Origin: Agaribacillus aureus
GTDB taxonomy: Bacteria > Bacteroidota > Bacteroidia > Cytophagales > Cyclobacteriaceae
Length of the DNA stretch: 64,000 bases
Assembly (NCBI GenBank): GCA_030442055.1
Contig: JAUJEB010000001.1
Location: 2,728,001 to 2,792,000, forward strand
Direction of reading: 5' to 3'
In this document: piece after piece, positions 35,161-43,138 of the stretch
How positions within the stretch are numbered: position 1 is the first letter of the stretch
Layout of the letters: every line of letters begins with the position of its first letter
Notes under the pieces: generated by a model
The model's database searches: none
The model's input: only the letters and a program-made list of their open reading frames with translations
What the model was told of the DNA's origin: nothing
Program-made: the position numbers and the translations under genes

Positions 35161-35267
35161 TTCAGTTTTCAACTGAATGCCTAAAATGGGGCAAGTTTGC
35201 AACTTGCTTTGGGCTCACGGAAGTTAAAAACTACCCATATTTCCAGCTTCAGTCAAGACTGAACCTA
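35161..35267. repeat. right copy of the hairpin-rich repeat, with extra hairpins
   Basis: 35200-35267 is the direct repeat of 34441-34509. Hairpins in and before it are TTCAGTT-TTC-AACTGAA (35161-35177), GCAAGTT-TGC-AACTTGC (35191-35207), a weaker AGTT-AAA-AACT (from 35222) and TTCAGTC-AA-GACTGAA (35248-35263). It fills most of the gap from SymE to the exbD gene. The stretch 35048-35160 adds only a short CACACTGGC segment, also present near 34425. Confidence 0.75.
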
Positions 35268-35332
35268 ATGATAGATGTGGATATGATGGGATGTCTGGAA
35301 GAAGCGGACGATGATGGAAAGAATAATATTTA

Positions 35333-35788
35333 TCAACTATCCTTCAAAGTATTATAAATCACCTTTAAGGCATTCACCTCCTTCAATTGTGTCTCCACAT
35401 CGCTGACGATACCCATTTTTACTTCTTCATCGATTTTCAGGGAAATGGTCAACTTATCTTTTTCCGGTTCACTCAACCTGGCCCGGGCTTCTTCTACCTG
35501 TTGGGGAATTTGCCGGGTTTCGATAAAAACATCGTTGTACTGGATTTTTGGCTCACTACCGTATTGGTGTACATTTTTTGGGGCACCAATATTAAAATGT
35601 GCTACCAACGATTTCTTCTCGATCTTCCTCAGCTGGGTGGCTTTGGGAATATGTTGCTCTACCATAATTTCATGAGGTCTGACAATTGTAGTAACCATAA
35701 AAAAGAATAACAACATAAAAATAATATCCGGCAGCGCTGACGTAGGAATCTCTTCCGATGTACTACTGCTAATTTTAAATTTACTCAT
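35333..35788 (-). CDS. ExbD/TolR-family biopolymer transport protein
   Basis: This 151-aa protein has one N-terminal membrane helix (about 18-40, IPTSALPDIIFMLLFFFMVTT) containing the conserved aspartate of ExbD/TolR that takes part in proton-driven force generation. A periplasmic domain follows. It is last in the reverse-strand group TonB-ExbD-ExbD, 12 bases after the other exbD. The group should energise TonB-dependent outer-membrane receptors. No ExbB/TolQ gene is adjacent. Confidence 0.9.
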   Translation of the reverse strand: MSKFKISSSTSEEIPTSALPDIIFMLLFFFMVTTIVRPHEIMVEQHIPKATQLRKIEKKSLVAHFNIGAPKNVHQYGSEPKIQYNDVFIETRQIPQQVEEARARLSEPEKDKLTISLKIDEEVKMGIVSDVETQLKEVNALKVIYNTLKDS

Positions 35789-35800
35789 GACTTATTTGTT

Positions 35801-36349
35801 TTAGTTTGAAGGCTTGGCAATAGAGATATTCATAGGAATACCCTTCCTCGCCTTTAAATAAAGCGCTCTTTGTTTAGGATCTTTTTGGTCCAGAGCTCTA
35901 AAAACATCCGGGGTGAGACCTGCTCTTTCTGCATAGATCTCAAAATAGGCAGCCTGAACTTCGTCGAGTATTTTTATATACTGCTTATAGGTGGTCCCCC
36001 GGTTTGTTTTTATAGATACCACAGCTTTCTCAGGGCTATCGGATGAGTTTTTGTCCTTTCCTTTATTGAGGACAAAGGTGATGACATCATTTCTGAGCCC
36101 CGAAATATCGTTCATTAACTTGCCTTCCACCATGATCTGGTCCTGGCTATTCAGCAAAATATTAAAAAGGTTTCTTTCATGAATTTCCATATCAATCGGC
36201 CGATCCAATTTTGGTGGTAGCCGCATCAATAATCCCTTTTCCGAATCGATCGTTGTCGTAATCAGGAAAAATATCAATAATAAAAAGGCAATATCGGCCA
36301 TGCTCCCGGTGCTGAGCTGAGGGCGACTTCCTTTAGGGTAATTTTTCAT
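35801..36349 (-). CDS. ExbD/TolR-family biopolymer transport protein, longer paralogue
   Basis: This 182-aa protein has an N-terminal membrane helix (about 14-37, STGSMADIAFLLLIFFLITTT) with the conserved aspartate. The larger periplasmic domain ends in KGIPMNISIAKPSN. Bacteroidota commonly encode two ExbD paralogues side by side that probably form heteromers. It is 12 bases upstream of the second exbD and 276 bases downstream of tonB; the gap is filled by a hairpin array. Confidence 0.9.
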   Translation of the reverse strand: MKNYPKGSRPQLSTGSMADIAFLLLIFFLITTTIDSEKGLLMRLPPKLDRPIDMEIHERNLFNILLNSQDQIMVEGKLMNDISGLRNDVITFVLNKGKDKNSSDSPEKAVVSIKTNRGTTYKQYIKILDEVQAAYFEIYAERAGLTPDVFRALDQKDPKQRALYLKARKGIPMNISIAKPSN

Positions 36350-36375
36350 TTGTCGTTTTCATTTAAACCTTAATC

Positions 36376-36623
36376 ACTAGTCTTTACTAGTCTCACTAGT
36401 CCTCGTTTGCAACGAGGATTTTATGGTTTTGAGTTTTTAACTCAATTTCTCCACTGTAAAAAATCCATGGTTCCTAGGAATGTATCCTCGCATTGCAAAT
36501 GCTAACCCACGACATCCGCATTAGCTACCCCACTTCCTGCCCTCAAATGCGGACGATAGAGAGAAGGCGGAGCACCAACCATGCTCCACCATTTTGACCT
36601 TTGGTAAAATATCCCCTAGGGGA
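36376..36623. repeat. array of small hairpins between tonB and exbD
   Basis: In order: ACTAGT three times at 9-10-base spacing (36376-36400); CCTCGTT-TGC-AACGAGG (36401-36417); TTGAGTT-TTT-AACTCAA (36429-36445); the palindrome TTCCTAGGAA (36471-36480); GCATT-GCA-AATGC (36490-36502); TCCGCATT/AATGCGGA (36515-36553); GGCGGAGCA/TGCTCCACC (36567-36590); and the perfect palindrome TCCCCTAGGGGA (36612-36623). Two of the stems share the GTT-NNN-AAC form seen beside the SymE gene. The array resembles REP-type elements, but no transposase is nearby. Confidence 0.65.
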
Positions 36624-36624
36624 C

Positions 36625-37293
36625 CTATCCCAGCCGGAAGAAGATTGGTATTATCATTCGCACCTTAACTGGTCTGCCACGTTGTTCACCTGGAGACCAT
36701 TTGGGATGCTTTTCCAGGACCCTGACTGCCTCTTTATCACAACCGGCGCCGATACCTTTAACTACCTTGATATCATTTAAGCTACCGTCTTTGTCGACGA
36801 CAAATTCGACAAAGACCTTTCCTTCAACGCCAAGACGGCGGGCCTGGCTAGGGTACTTTAGATTCTTCTTTAAAAATTGCTGGAACGCCGCCATACCGCC
36901 CATCGGGGCAGGTTGTTTTTCAACGACCACCCAAATGGCATCGGCTTCTTCTTCCTCTTCGGGGTCGTCATAAATGACGACTTCTACGATTTCGTCTTCA
37001 TCTATTTCCATATCCAGGTTAAGGTCTAAATCATCAATTACCTCGTCATCCTTTACCTCTATTATTTTAGGCTGCTGAATTTTAGGTTTTGGTGGCGGAT
37101 GTACGGTTGGCGGAATAATCAATAGTTCTTCCTCACTGTTGTCCACTGAGCCTAAAACTATGAGGTCCCCTTCCTCATAAAAACGCCATTGAAAGGCGCT
37201 AATGGCAAATAAAAGCGCCACAACCAATCCCAGGTTCAAATACATACTCCGGCTGCGATAGACATCAGCCTTTCGTTTTTTCTTAACTTCCAT
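36625..37293 (-). CDS. energy transducer TonB
   Basis: This 222-aa protein has a short cytoplasmic basic N-terminus, one membrane helix (about 17-35) and a proline-rich periplasmic linker (IPPTVHPPPKPKIQQPKI). A strongly acidic segment follows (about 82-116), then a C-terminal TonB domain (about 130-222: AFQQFLKKNLKYPSQARRLG, GKVFVEFVVDKDGSLND). It transmits proton-motive force to outer-membrane receptors. The very acidic linker is a distinctive feature. It lies downstream of the ECF sigma/TonB-domain pair on the same strand. Confidence 0.93.
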   Translation of the reverse strand: MEVKKKRKADVYRSRSMYLNLGLVVALLFAISAFQWRFYEEGDLIVLGSVDNSEEELLIIPPTVHPPPKPKIQQPKIIEVKDDEVIDDLDLNLDMEIDEDEIVEVVIYDDPEEEEEADAIWVVVEKQPAPMGGMAAFQQFLKKNLKYPSQARRLGVEGKVFVEFVVDKDGSLNDIKVVKGIGAGCDKEAVRVLEKHPKWSPGEQRGRPVKVRMIIPIFFRLG

Positions 37294-37424
37294 GATAATT
37301 TTTGTTTAAAGTTCTAAAAAGATTCAGGTGAACTTTAGTATGGCCATAACCTTGTTCGGATCTGTGCGATTGATAGGGATAAATCTTTTATTTACGCCAT
37401 CAAAAGCTATATAATAAGGGTCTG

Positions 37425-38027
37425 TTAATTATTTTCCAGTTCAAAATTAACCGGGACAATCATACCTCCTTCTTTTGGTATCCCGTTTACCTGGGCCGGC
37501 ACCCAGGCAGGCCCCTCTTTGATAAGCCGGATCGCCTCTTCGTCACAGCCACTGCCAAGGCTATGCAAAACCCTGAAATCACTCAGGCTGCTGTCACGGT
37601 TGACTAAAAATTGTACTAATACTTTACCGGATATATTTCCTTTTCTTGCAGCTAAAGGATATTGTAAATGCTCCTTTAAATAGTCTTCGTATTGCTCCAG
37701 GCCTCCCACCGGTGACGCTTCCTCACCAATAACATTTACTACTTCATTTTTAAACGCTATTGGTTGGGGCTGTCTATTCTCAATATTCATTTCCTTTTTA
37801 AAGCCCGGCCCCTCAGCTACCTGCTTTTCCGCAAAGCGACTCGAAGTGGCATAATAAATGAAGCCGGTAACAAAAATCAATAACACCACGGCTACCGCAG
37901 ATTGTGTCATGGTTTTATAACGACTGCTGCGTTGATGTTGACGCATCAACTGTTTATAGTCTTTGTGTTGTCTGATGCGGCTGGCGCTAAACTCCTGTTT
38001 TCTCAATCTGATATCATGCCTTTTCAT
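37425..38027 (-). CDS. membrane-anchored TonB C-terminal-domain protein paired with an ECF sigma factor
   Basis: This 200-aa protein has about 45 cytoplasmic residues rich in R, H, Q and S, one membrane helix (about 44-65, AVAVVLLIFVTGFIYYAT) and a linker. A TonB-type domain follows (about 108-200: QYEDYLKEHLQYPLAARKG, GKVLVQFLVNRDSSLSDFRV). Its start overlaps the sigma gene by 14 bases, the position normally held by an anti-sigma factor. The cytoplasmic segment is too short for a classical zinc anti-sigma domain but could still hold the sigma factor. No proline-rich spacer is present. Confidence 0.85.
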   Translation of the reverse strand: MKRHDIRLRKQEFSASRIRQHKDYKQLMRQHQRSSRYKTMTQSAVAVVLLIFVTGFIYYATSSRFAEKQVAEGPGFKKEMNIENRQPQPIAFKNEVVNVIGEEASPVGGLEQYEDYLKEHLQYPLAARKGNISGKVLVQFLVNRDSSLSDFRVLHSLGSGCDEEAIRLIKEGPAWVPAQVNGIPKEGGMIVPVNFELENN

Positions 38028-38598
38028 ACCTCATCAAATTAGCGTCAAAAATTTTTTTTAACTTGTTCACAGCTCTGTATGTCCTCATCTTCGCCCCACT
38101 TTCCGTAATTTCAAGGATATAGGCAATTTCTTTAAAGCTCTTCTCTTCAAAAAACCGTAGTTCCAATACCATCACATCTTCCGTAGGCAATTGTTTTAAA
38201 TGGGCTACCAACAAAGAAATCTGTTCTTCATTTGTATCCTCATTCGTCTCCACCATCAATTTTCCTATCAATGACTCTTCCAGGCTGAAGATCACATTTT
38301 TCTTGGTGGTGCGGTAGTACTTGTTAACCTGGTTGGCAGCTATCTTATAAAGCCAGGCAGAAAAAGGTAGCCCCTTGAATCTATATTTCTTAATACTTTG
38401 CAGGGCTGCCAAAAAGGTTTGAGAAGTAATATCTGCCGCCACTCCTTCATCATCTGTCCTGCGGAAAACAAAGCTAAAGATGCCTTCGAAATACCGGTCA
38501 TATAGCTTGTCAAATTTCTCAGGATCCTTCTGTGCCGCCTCTACCCAAGTTTGTTCCTGAAGTATTTGTTCGTCGCTGATATGGTAATTACTGTTCAA
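38014..38598 (-). CDS. ECF sigma factor
   Basis: This 194-aa sigma-70 family protein has region 2 at about 25-95 (FDKLYDRYFEGIFSFVFRRT, DITSQTFLAAL, FSAWLYKIAANQVNKYYR) and region 4 at about 125-185 (LPTEDVMVLELRFFEEKSFKEIAYILEITESGAKMRTYRAVNKLK). It is not of the SusCD/FecR-linked class. It is followed, with overlap, by the TonB-domain membrane protein. The regulon is unknown. It could control the TonB/ExbD genes immediately downstream. Confidence 0.92.
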   Translation of the reverse strand: MNSNYHISDEQILQEQTWVEAAQKDPEKFDKLYDRYFEGIFSFVFRRTDDEGVAADITSQTFLAALQSIKKYRFKGLPFSAWLYKIAANQVNKYYRTTKKNVIFSLEESLIGKLMVETNEDTNEEQISLLVAHLKQLPTEDVMVLELRFFEEKSFKEIAYILEITESGAKMRTYRAVNKLKKIFDANLMRYEKA

Positions 38599-38916
38599 AG
38601 GCGATTTCTTTAACTATTTAACCTTATAATGCTCCTGGTTTAAAAAAGTCACAGTTTTTTTTAAGATTCCTGTTATAATAACGGGATAATTTACGGTTTG
38701 GGATCAAAATCCTAATTTAATGTTTCATAAAAAAGGAAGAACAAGCTTAAAAATCACTCGCTTGCCCGCTATAGTTTAGGTTACATCCAAATCCTTAAAA
38801 GGTGTGATTGACACTAAAAATTGTTGACAGGGTTTTAAAATTATAGGAAGAATAAAATTAACTTTATCAAATTCAACTAGATTTGTTTAAGCAATCATTG
38901 CCTTAAAAATCAATCC
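38599..38916. other. 318-bp divergent intergenic region
   Basis: A/T-rich region between the divergent sigma factor and DUF2130 genes. TAGATTTG at 38878-38885 fits the Bacteroidota -7 element TAnnTTTG for the DUF2130 gene, but no TTG is seen at the expected -33 distance. A CCTGTTATAATAACGGG inverted repeat near 38670 is the only other structure I see. Confidence 0.35.
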
Positions 38917-40191
38917 ATGAGTAATCACAAAAACATTATCAATTGCCCTAACTGCCACTTTGAATTTCCTGTGGAAGACGCGTTTTTTAATCAAGCCGAG
39001 GAGCGGATCAAAAAGGAATACGAAAAAAAATTAATAGACCAGGCAGCGGCGTTCAATCAACAAAAACAGGCGCTGGCCAATGAGCGGGAGGCATTTGAAA
39101 AGAAAAAGTTGCGGGAAAATGAAATTTTCCAGGAGCGACTGGTAAAAAAGCTGCAGGAAGAAAAACTAAGGCTGAAAGAAGAAACTGCCAGCGAGTTTCA
39201 GCAACAAATCAAAATGCTGCAGGAAGAAAATGAACAAAAAAAACAGGAAAACACCACACTAAAACAAAAGGAACTCGACTTGCTTAAAAAAGAGCGGCAA
39301 CTCAAAGAGGAACAGGCAGAATTAGAGCTCAGCGTACAAAGAGAACTCAGCAAAAAAAGAGATGAGCTTGCCGAGGAAATCCGCAAAAAAGAAACTGAAA
39401 AGAATGAATTGAAATTTAAGGAATACGAAAAGAAGCTGGAAGACCAGCGAAAGCACCTCGAAGAAATGCAAAGAAAGGTAGAACAAGGTTCTATGCAGAT
39501 GCAGGGAGAGGTACAGGAGCTGGCCATTGAGGAATGGTTAATGAACAAATTTCCACTTGACACTATTTCTGAAATAAAAAAGGGGGTTCGCGGAGCCGAT
39601 TGTATGCAAACGGTAAACACCCGCGAAAAACAAAATTGTGGCACCATCTATTATGAGAGCAAGCGTACCAAAGATTTTCAAAAAATCTGGATTGAAAAGT
39701 TTAAAAACGATATTCGCGATAAAGGCGCCAATATTGGGGTATTGGTAACTGATACCATGCCCGAAGACATGGATCGTATGGGATTGAAGGAAGGCATTTG
39801 GATTTGTACTTTTGAAGAATTCAAGGGATTGTGTTTTGTATTAAGAGAATCAATCATCCAAATCAGCAATACGCTGGTTGTCCAGGAAAACAAAGGAGAC
39901 AAAATGACCATGCTATATGATTTCCTGACCAGTAATGAATTCAGGCTTCAGATTGAGGGTATTGTGGAAGGTTTTACGCAAATGAAGCAAGATCTGGAGA
40001 AAGAAAGAAGATCCATCCAGGGACACTGGAAAAGAAGGGAAACTCAGATAGAGAAAGTCTTGTTAAATACCAATTACATGTACAGCACTATCAAGGGAAT
40101 TGCGGGCAACGCGATTCAGTCGGTGGAGGCCCTGGAATTGCCAGACGCCGATCCATTGTCATTGGAAGAAGGCGAAAACGAGGATGTTTAG
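38917..40191 (+). CDS. DUF2130 family coiled-coil protein
   Basis: This 424-aa protein begins with a CPNCHFEF motif (one CxxC) and continues with a long coiled coil (about 25-190, almost entirely K, E, Q, L). The conserved DUF2130 core follows (about 200-370: ELAIEEWLMNKFPLDTISEIKKGVRGADC, YYESKRTKDFQKIWIEKFKNDI, IGVLVTDTMP). The core resembles restriction-endonuclease-like folds in its conserved E and K residues; nuclease activity is only an inference. Function is unestablished. The alpha/beta hydrolase gene follows by 33 bases. Confidence 0.88.
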   Translation: MSNHKNIINCPNCHFEFPVEDAFFNQAEERIKKEYEKKLIDQAAAFNQQKQALANEREAFEKKKLRENEIFQERLVKKLQEEKLRLKEETASEFQQQIKMLQEENEQKKQENTTLKQKELDLLKKERQLKEEQAELELSVQRELSKKRDELAEEIRKKETEKNELKFKEYEKKLEDQRKHLEEMQRKVEQGSMQMQGEVQELAIEEWLMNKFPLDTISEIKKGVRGADCMQTVNTREKQNCGTIYYESKRTKDFQKIWIEKFKNDIRDKGANIGVLVTDTMPEDMDRMGLKEGIWICTFEEFKGLCFVLRESIIQISNTLVVQENKGDKMTMLYDFLTSNEFRLQIEGIVEGFTQMKQDLEKERRSIQGHWKRRETQIEKVLLNTNYMYSTIKGIAGNAIQSVEALELPDADPLSLEEGENEDV

Positions 40192-40224
40192 ATTATTTAG
40201 GATCCTGACAACTTTTAGAGGCAT

Positions 40225-41034
40225 ATGAGTTTCCTGTTGAAATTTGTGATTGGAATAGCGCTGATTTATCTTTTGTTATGCCTGCTTTTATATCTCCTTC
40301 AGGAAAACATCATCTTTCTATCTCAGAAGCTACCTGTTGATTACCAATTTGTCTTCCAGGACCACAAGGAAGTTTTTCTGGAAAACACCGAGTTGGACAA
40401 CGGACGGATCCACGCCCTGCACTTTTTCACACCACAACCACAGAGGGGTGTTATTCTATATTTTCATGGCAATGCGGGAAACCTGGCAGGCTGGGGCCGC
40501 TTGGGAAAAGAATTTAATGACCTGGGCTATGACCTGTTTATGCCGGATTACCGTGGTTACGGAAAAAGCACCGGTAAATTAAGCCAGTCCGCCTTGTTTA
40601 GCGATGCACTGCTGTGTTATAATTATCTGAAACAGCATTATACCACCGAGGATATCATCATTTACGGACGCTCATTGGGTACCGGCATTGCCACCTACCT
40701 GGCATCGCAAGTACCGGCAAGGCTTTTAATTCTCGAAACTCCCTTTTATAGTCTTAGTCACATTGCCAGGTCCTACTTCTCATTTCTTCCCGTACGTCTC
40801 CTCAATCGCTACCCACTACCCTCACACCAACATCTGAAATCAGTAACCTATCCCATTTATATCTTTCATGGGCTGCAGGATGAAATCGTGTCCTATGCCT
40901 CCGCCAAAAAGTTGTATGAATCCCTGGAAGGGAAGAAAGTAGAAATGATCAGTATCCCCCACGGCAATCACAACAACCTGGGACAATTCGATAAATACCA
41001 GGAGGGATTAAAAAGGATACTGGCTTATGAATAA
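40225..41034 (+). CDS. membrane-anchored alpha/beta hydrolase
   Basis: This 269-aa protein has an N-terminal membrane anchor (about 4-26). The alpha/beta hydrolase domain has the oxyanion HGNAGNL loop, the nucleophile Ser150 in YGRSLGTG, an aspartate in GLQDEIVS and the histidine in PHGNHNN. It belongs to the BEM46/ABHD13-like group. The substrate, an ester or a thioester, is unknown. It follows the DUF2130 gene and precedes an NTF2-like gene on the same strand with short gaps. Confidence 0.87.
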   Translation: MSFLLKFVIGIALIYLLLCLLLYLLQENIIFLSQKLPVDYQFVFQDHKEVFLENTELDNGRIHALHFFTPQPQRGVILYFHGNAGNLAGWGRLGKEFNDLGYDLFMPDYRGYGKSTGKLSQSALFSDALLCYNYLKQHYTTEDIIIYGRSLGTGIATYLASQVPARLLILETPFYSLSHIARSYFSFLPVRLLNRYPLPSHQHLKSVTYPIYIFHGLQDEIVSYASAKKLYESLEGKKVEMISIPHGNHNNLGQFDKYQEGLKRILAYE

Positions 41035-41066
41035 CCATCAATTATCTTTTACAAAATAAAAAAATA

Positions 41067-41405
41067 ATGAATCCGATAAAGCTGGCATTACAATATATGG
41101 ATACCGTTTTTTATGAAAAAGACCTGGATAAGCTGCGGCCCCTGCTGGCTGACGCCTTCATCTTTGAGGGACCGTTTTTTAGTTTTAACACGGCAGCCGC
41201 ATATATCAATTCCTTGAAGGCCGACCCTCCTGCTGAATTTAAGTACGAAATATTGCGGTCATGGGAAGACAACCATGGGGTCTGCCTGATTTATCGGTTT
41301 GCCAAACCAGGCATCAGCACACTCATGTCACAATGGTTTGAGGTAGAAGAGGGCAAAATCACCAAAACACTGTTAATCTTTGATTCAGGTGTATTTAGTA
41401 ATTAG
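41067..41405 (+). CDS. NTF2-like / SnoaL-like small protein
   Basis: This 112-aa single-domain protein of the NTF2-like cone fold opens with helix LALQYMDTVFYEKDLDKLRPLLADAFIFEGP. Strands ending WFEVEEGKITKTLLIFD follow. Members are often isomerases or ligand-binding proteins, and no catalytic residue is decisive here. It starts 32 bases after the hydrolase gene and is probably co-transcribed. The 200 bases after it contain no forward gene. Confidence 0.75.
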   Translation: MNPIKLALQYMDTVFYEKDLDKLRPLLADAFIFEGPFFSFNTAAAYINSLKADPPAEFKYEILRSWEDNHGVCLIYRFAKPGISTLMSQWFEVEEGKITKTLLIFDSGVFSN

Positions 41406-41604
41406 GTAATGCCCGTAAATCATTAGTGATGGTCCACCGTTTTGTGTAACAAGCATAATACTGCCGGTGGCCCGGCCGGAGATATCCAAAGGTAAGCATA
41501 ATGACTTTCTGTCAGCATTTCAAAATTGGCACAGTTTCGGTTAAGACGGGGTAGAAGAAAAACTTTGTGAAAAAAATTGTAGTTTAGATTAGAAATCAAA
41601 AAAA

Positions 41605-41985
41605 ATGGAATTGACGGCAAAAAACACATTAAAAAATATCATTATCGTCGGGGACCGGGTGTTGATAAAGCCTAAAAAATTAAGTGAAAAAACCTCCAGC
41701 GGTCTTTACCTTCCCGCAGGGGTGCAGGAAAAAGAAAAAGTACAATCCGGATACGTGATGAAAACCGGCCCGGGGTATCCAATTCCTATCCCAAACGATG
41801 AAGACGAGTTGTGGAAAGAACAGGGTGAAAAGGTGAAGTATCTTCCATTACAAGCGAAAGAGGGAGATTTGGCTATTTTTTTGCAAAAAGGCGCTTATGA
41901 ACTACAATACAAAGGTGAGAAATTTTTTATTGTCCCTCAATCTTCCATATTGATGCTGGAGCGGGAAGATGATTTATTTGATTAA
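41605..41985 (+). CDS. GroES-like co-chaperone family protein
   Basis: This 126-aa protein has a Cpn10/GroES-type beta barrel: IIVGDRVLIKPKKLSEKTSSGLYLP and VQSGYVMKTGPGYPIP, then KEGDLAIFLQKGAYELQYKGEKFFIV. It is longer than GroES (about 95 aa) because of an insertion before the roof region (NDEDELWKEQGEKVKYLPLQ) and is not next to groEL. Such stand-alone GroES-like proteins are frequent in Bacteroidota; their role is not established. It is convergent with hemB, 19 bases away. Confidence 0.85.
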   Translation: MELTAKNTLKNIIIVGDRVLIKPKKLSEKTSSGLYLPAGVQEKEKVQSGYVMKTGPGYPIPIPNDEDELWKEQGEKVKYLPLQAKEGDLAIFLQKGAYELQYKGEKFFIVPQSSILMLEREDDLFD

Positions 41986-42004
41986 TGGGAACAGCGTTCG
42001 AAGA

Positions 42005-42976
42005 TCAAGTCTGCAAAGTAATAGCGAATTCCTTGGCAAAATAGGACAAAATAATTTTTGCCCCTGCTCTTTTAATACTTAACAAAACTTCCAACATGGC
42101 ATTTTCGCCATCTATCCAACCTTTTTGGTCGGCGGCCTTGATCATGGCATATTCACCGCTCACATTATAAGCCGCAATGGGTAAATCATAGTGATCATTC
42201 AGCAGCTTGATGATATCCAGGTATGATAATGCCGGTTTTACCATTAAAAAGTCCGCTCCTTCTTCGACATCCAGCTCTCCTTCTACCAAAGCCTCCCGTT
42301 GATTGGCCGGATCCATTTGATAAGTCTTCTTATCCCCAGCTTTTGGGGCCGAATCCAGGGCATCGCGAAACGGTCCGTAAAAGGCGCTGGCATATTTGGC
42401 GGTGTAAGACATTATGGACACCCCGGAAAATCCATTGGTATCCAGGATGTTTCTCAGATACCCCACCCTGCCATCCATCATGTCGGAAGGACCAATGATA
42501 TCCGTACCTGCCTGTGCCTGTGCCAAAGCCATTTTTCCCAATACCTCCAGTGTCTCGTCATTCAGGATTTCTCCATCGCGCACGATACCGTCATGCCCAT
42601 CGGAACTATAAGGATCCATAGCCACATCTGTCAACAGACAGACCTCAGGAAACTCCTTTTTTATGGCGGCTATCGCCTGCAAATACAGACCATCTGGATT
42701 GTGGCTTTCCAAAGCCAATTTATCTTTCTTTGCATCATCAATAGCAGGAAATGGCGCAAAGGTATTGATCCCCAGCTTTAGACAAGCCTCGATTTCAGCA
42801 AGTAGCTTGTCCTGGCTATAACGAAAAATCCCAGGCATCGAACTTACCTCAACTTGCTTATTGCTCCCTTCAATTAAAAACAAAGGAAATATCAGATCGC
42901 TTAGCGACAGGCTGGTTTCCGCCACCATTGATCTGATTACCGCTGACTTTCTATTTCTTCTAGGCCTTCTAAGCAT
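42005..42976 (-). CDS. hemB: delta-aminolevulinic acid dehydratase (porphobilinogen synthase)
   Basis: This 323-aa enzyme condenses two 5-aminolevulinate molecules to porphobilinogen in tetrapyrrole synthesis. RRPRRNRKSAVIRSMVAET is the N-terminal arm. The active-site lysines are in MSYTAKYAS and FLMVKPALSYLD. The metal region reads TDVAMDPYSSDGHDG, with aspartates rather than the cysteine triad, so this is the zinc-independent (Mg/K-dependent) class. It is monocistronic. Confidence 0.96.
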   Translation of the reverse strand: MLRRPRRNRKSAVIRSMVAETSLSLSDLIFPLFLIEGSNKQVEVSSMPGIFRYSQDKLLAEIEACLKLGINTFAPFPAIDDAKKDKLALESHNPDGLYLQAIAAIKKEFPEVCLLTDVAMDPYSSDGHDGIVRDGEILNDETLEVLGKMALAQAQAGTDIIGPSDMMDGRVGYLRNILDTNGFSGVSIMSYTAKYASAFYGPFRDALDSAPKAGDKKTYQMDPANQREALVEGELDVEEGADFLMVKPALSYLDIIKLLNDHYDLPIAAYNVSGEYAMIKAADQKGWIDGENAMLEVLLSIKRAGAKIILSYFAKEFAITLQT

Positions 42977-43059
42977 GATTTAATGGGTAGTTTTTTCAAA
43001 AATAATGATAATTGTCAGAATTGATAGTTGTTGTTAGCGTTTTAAAATTTATAAGGCAT

Positions 43060-43094
43060 AAAAAAATGGCCAAAGCTTCAGCAGAGACCATTTT
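43060..43094 (-). terminator. intrinsic terminator of the exported protein gene
   Basis: On the reverse strand AAAATGGTC and GGCCATTTT pair, followed by a run of T, 45 bases after the stop at 43139. It separates that gene from hemB. Confidence 0.7.
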
Positions 43095-43138
43095 AACCAA
43101 AAAACCAACTAACTAAACTAAAACACCATTACGGTACT

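Noticed and set aside
34410-36623. Hairpin-rich stretches as a CRISPR array or retron
   Set aside because: There are no regularly spaced identical repeats with spacers, and no Cas or reverse transcriptase gene is present.
39198-39647. 149-codon reverse frame rich in S, F, L and C
   Set aside because: It is the antisense of the K/E-rich coiled coil of the DUF2130 gene, where such open antisense frames arise by composition.
41423-41629. Reverse-strand open frame of 68 codons before the GroES-like gene
   Set aside because: It overlaps the GroES-like start region, has no signal or known domain, and its open state follows from base composition of the forward leader. I judged it a shadow.
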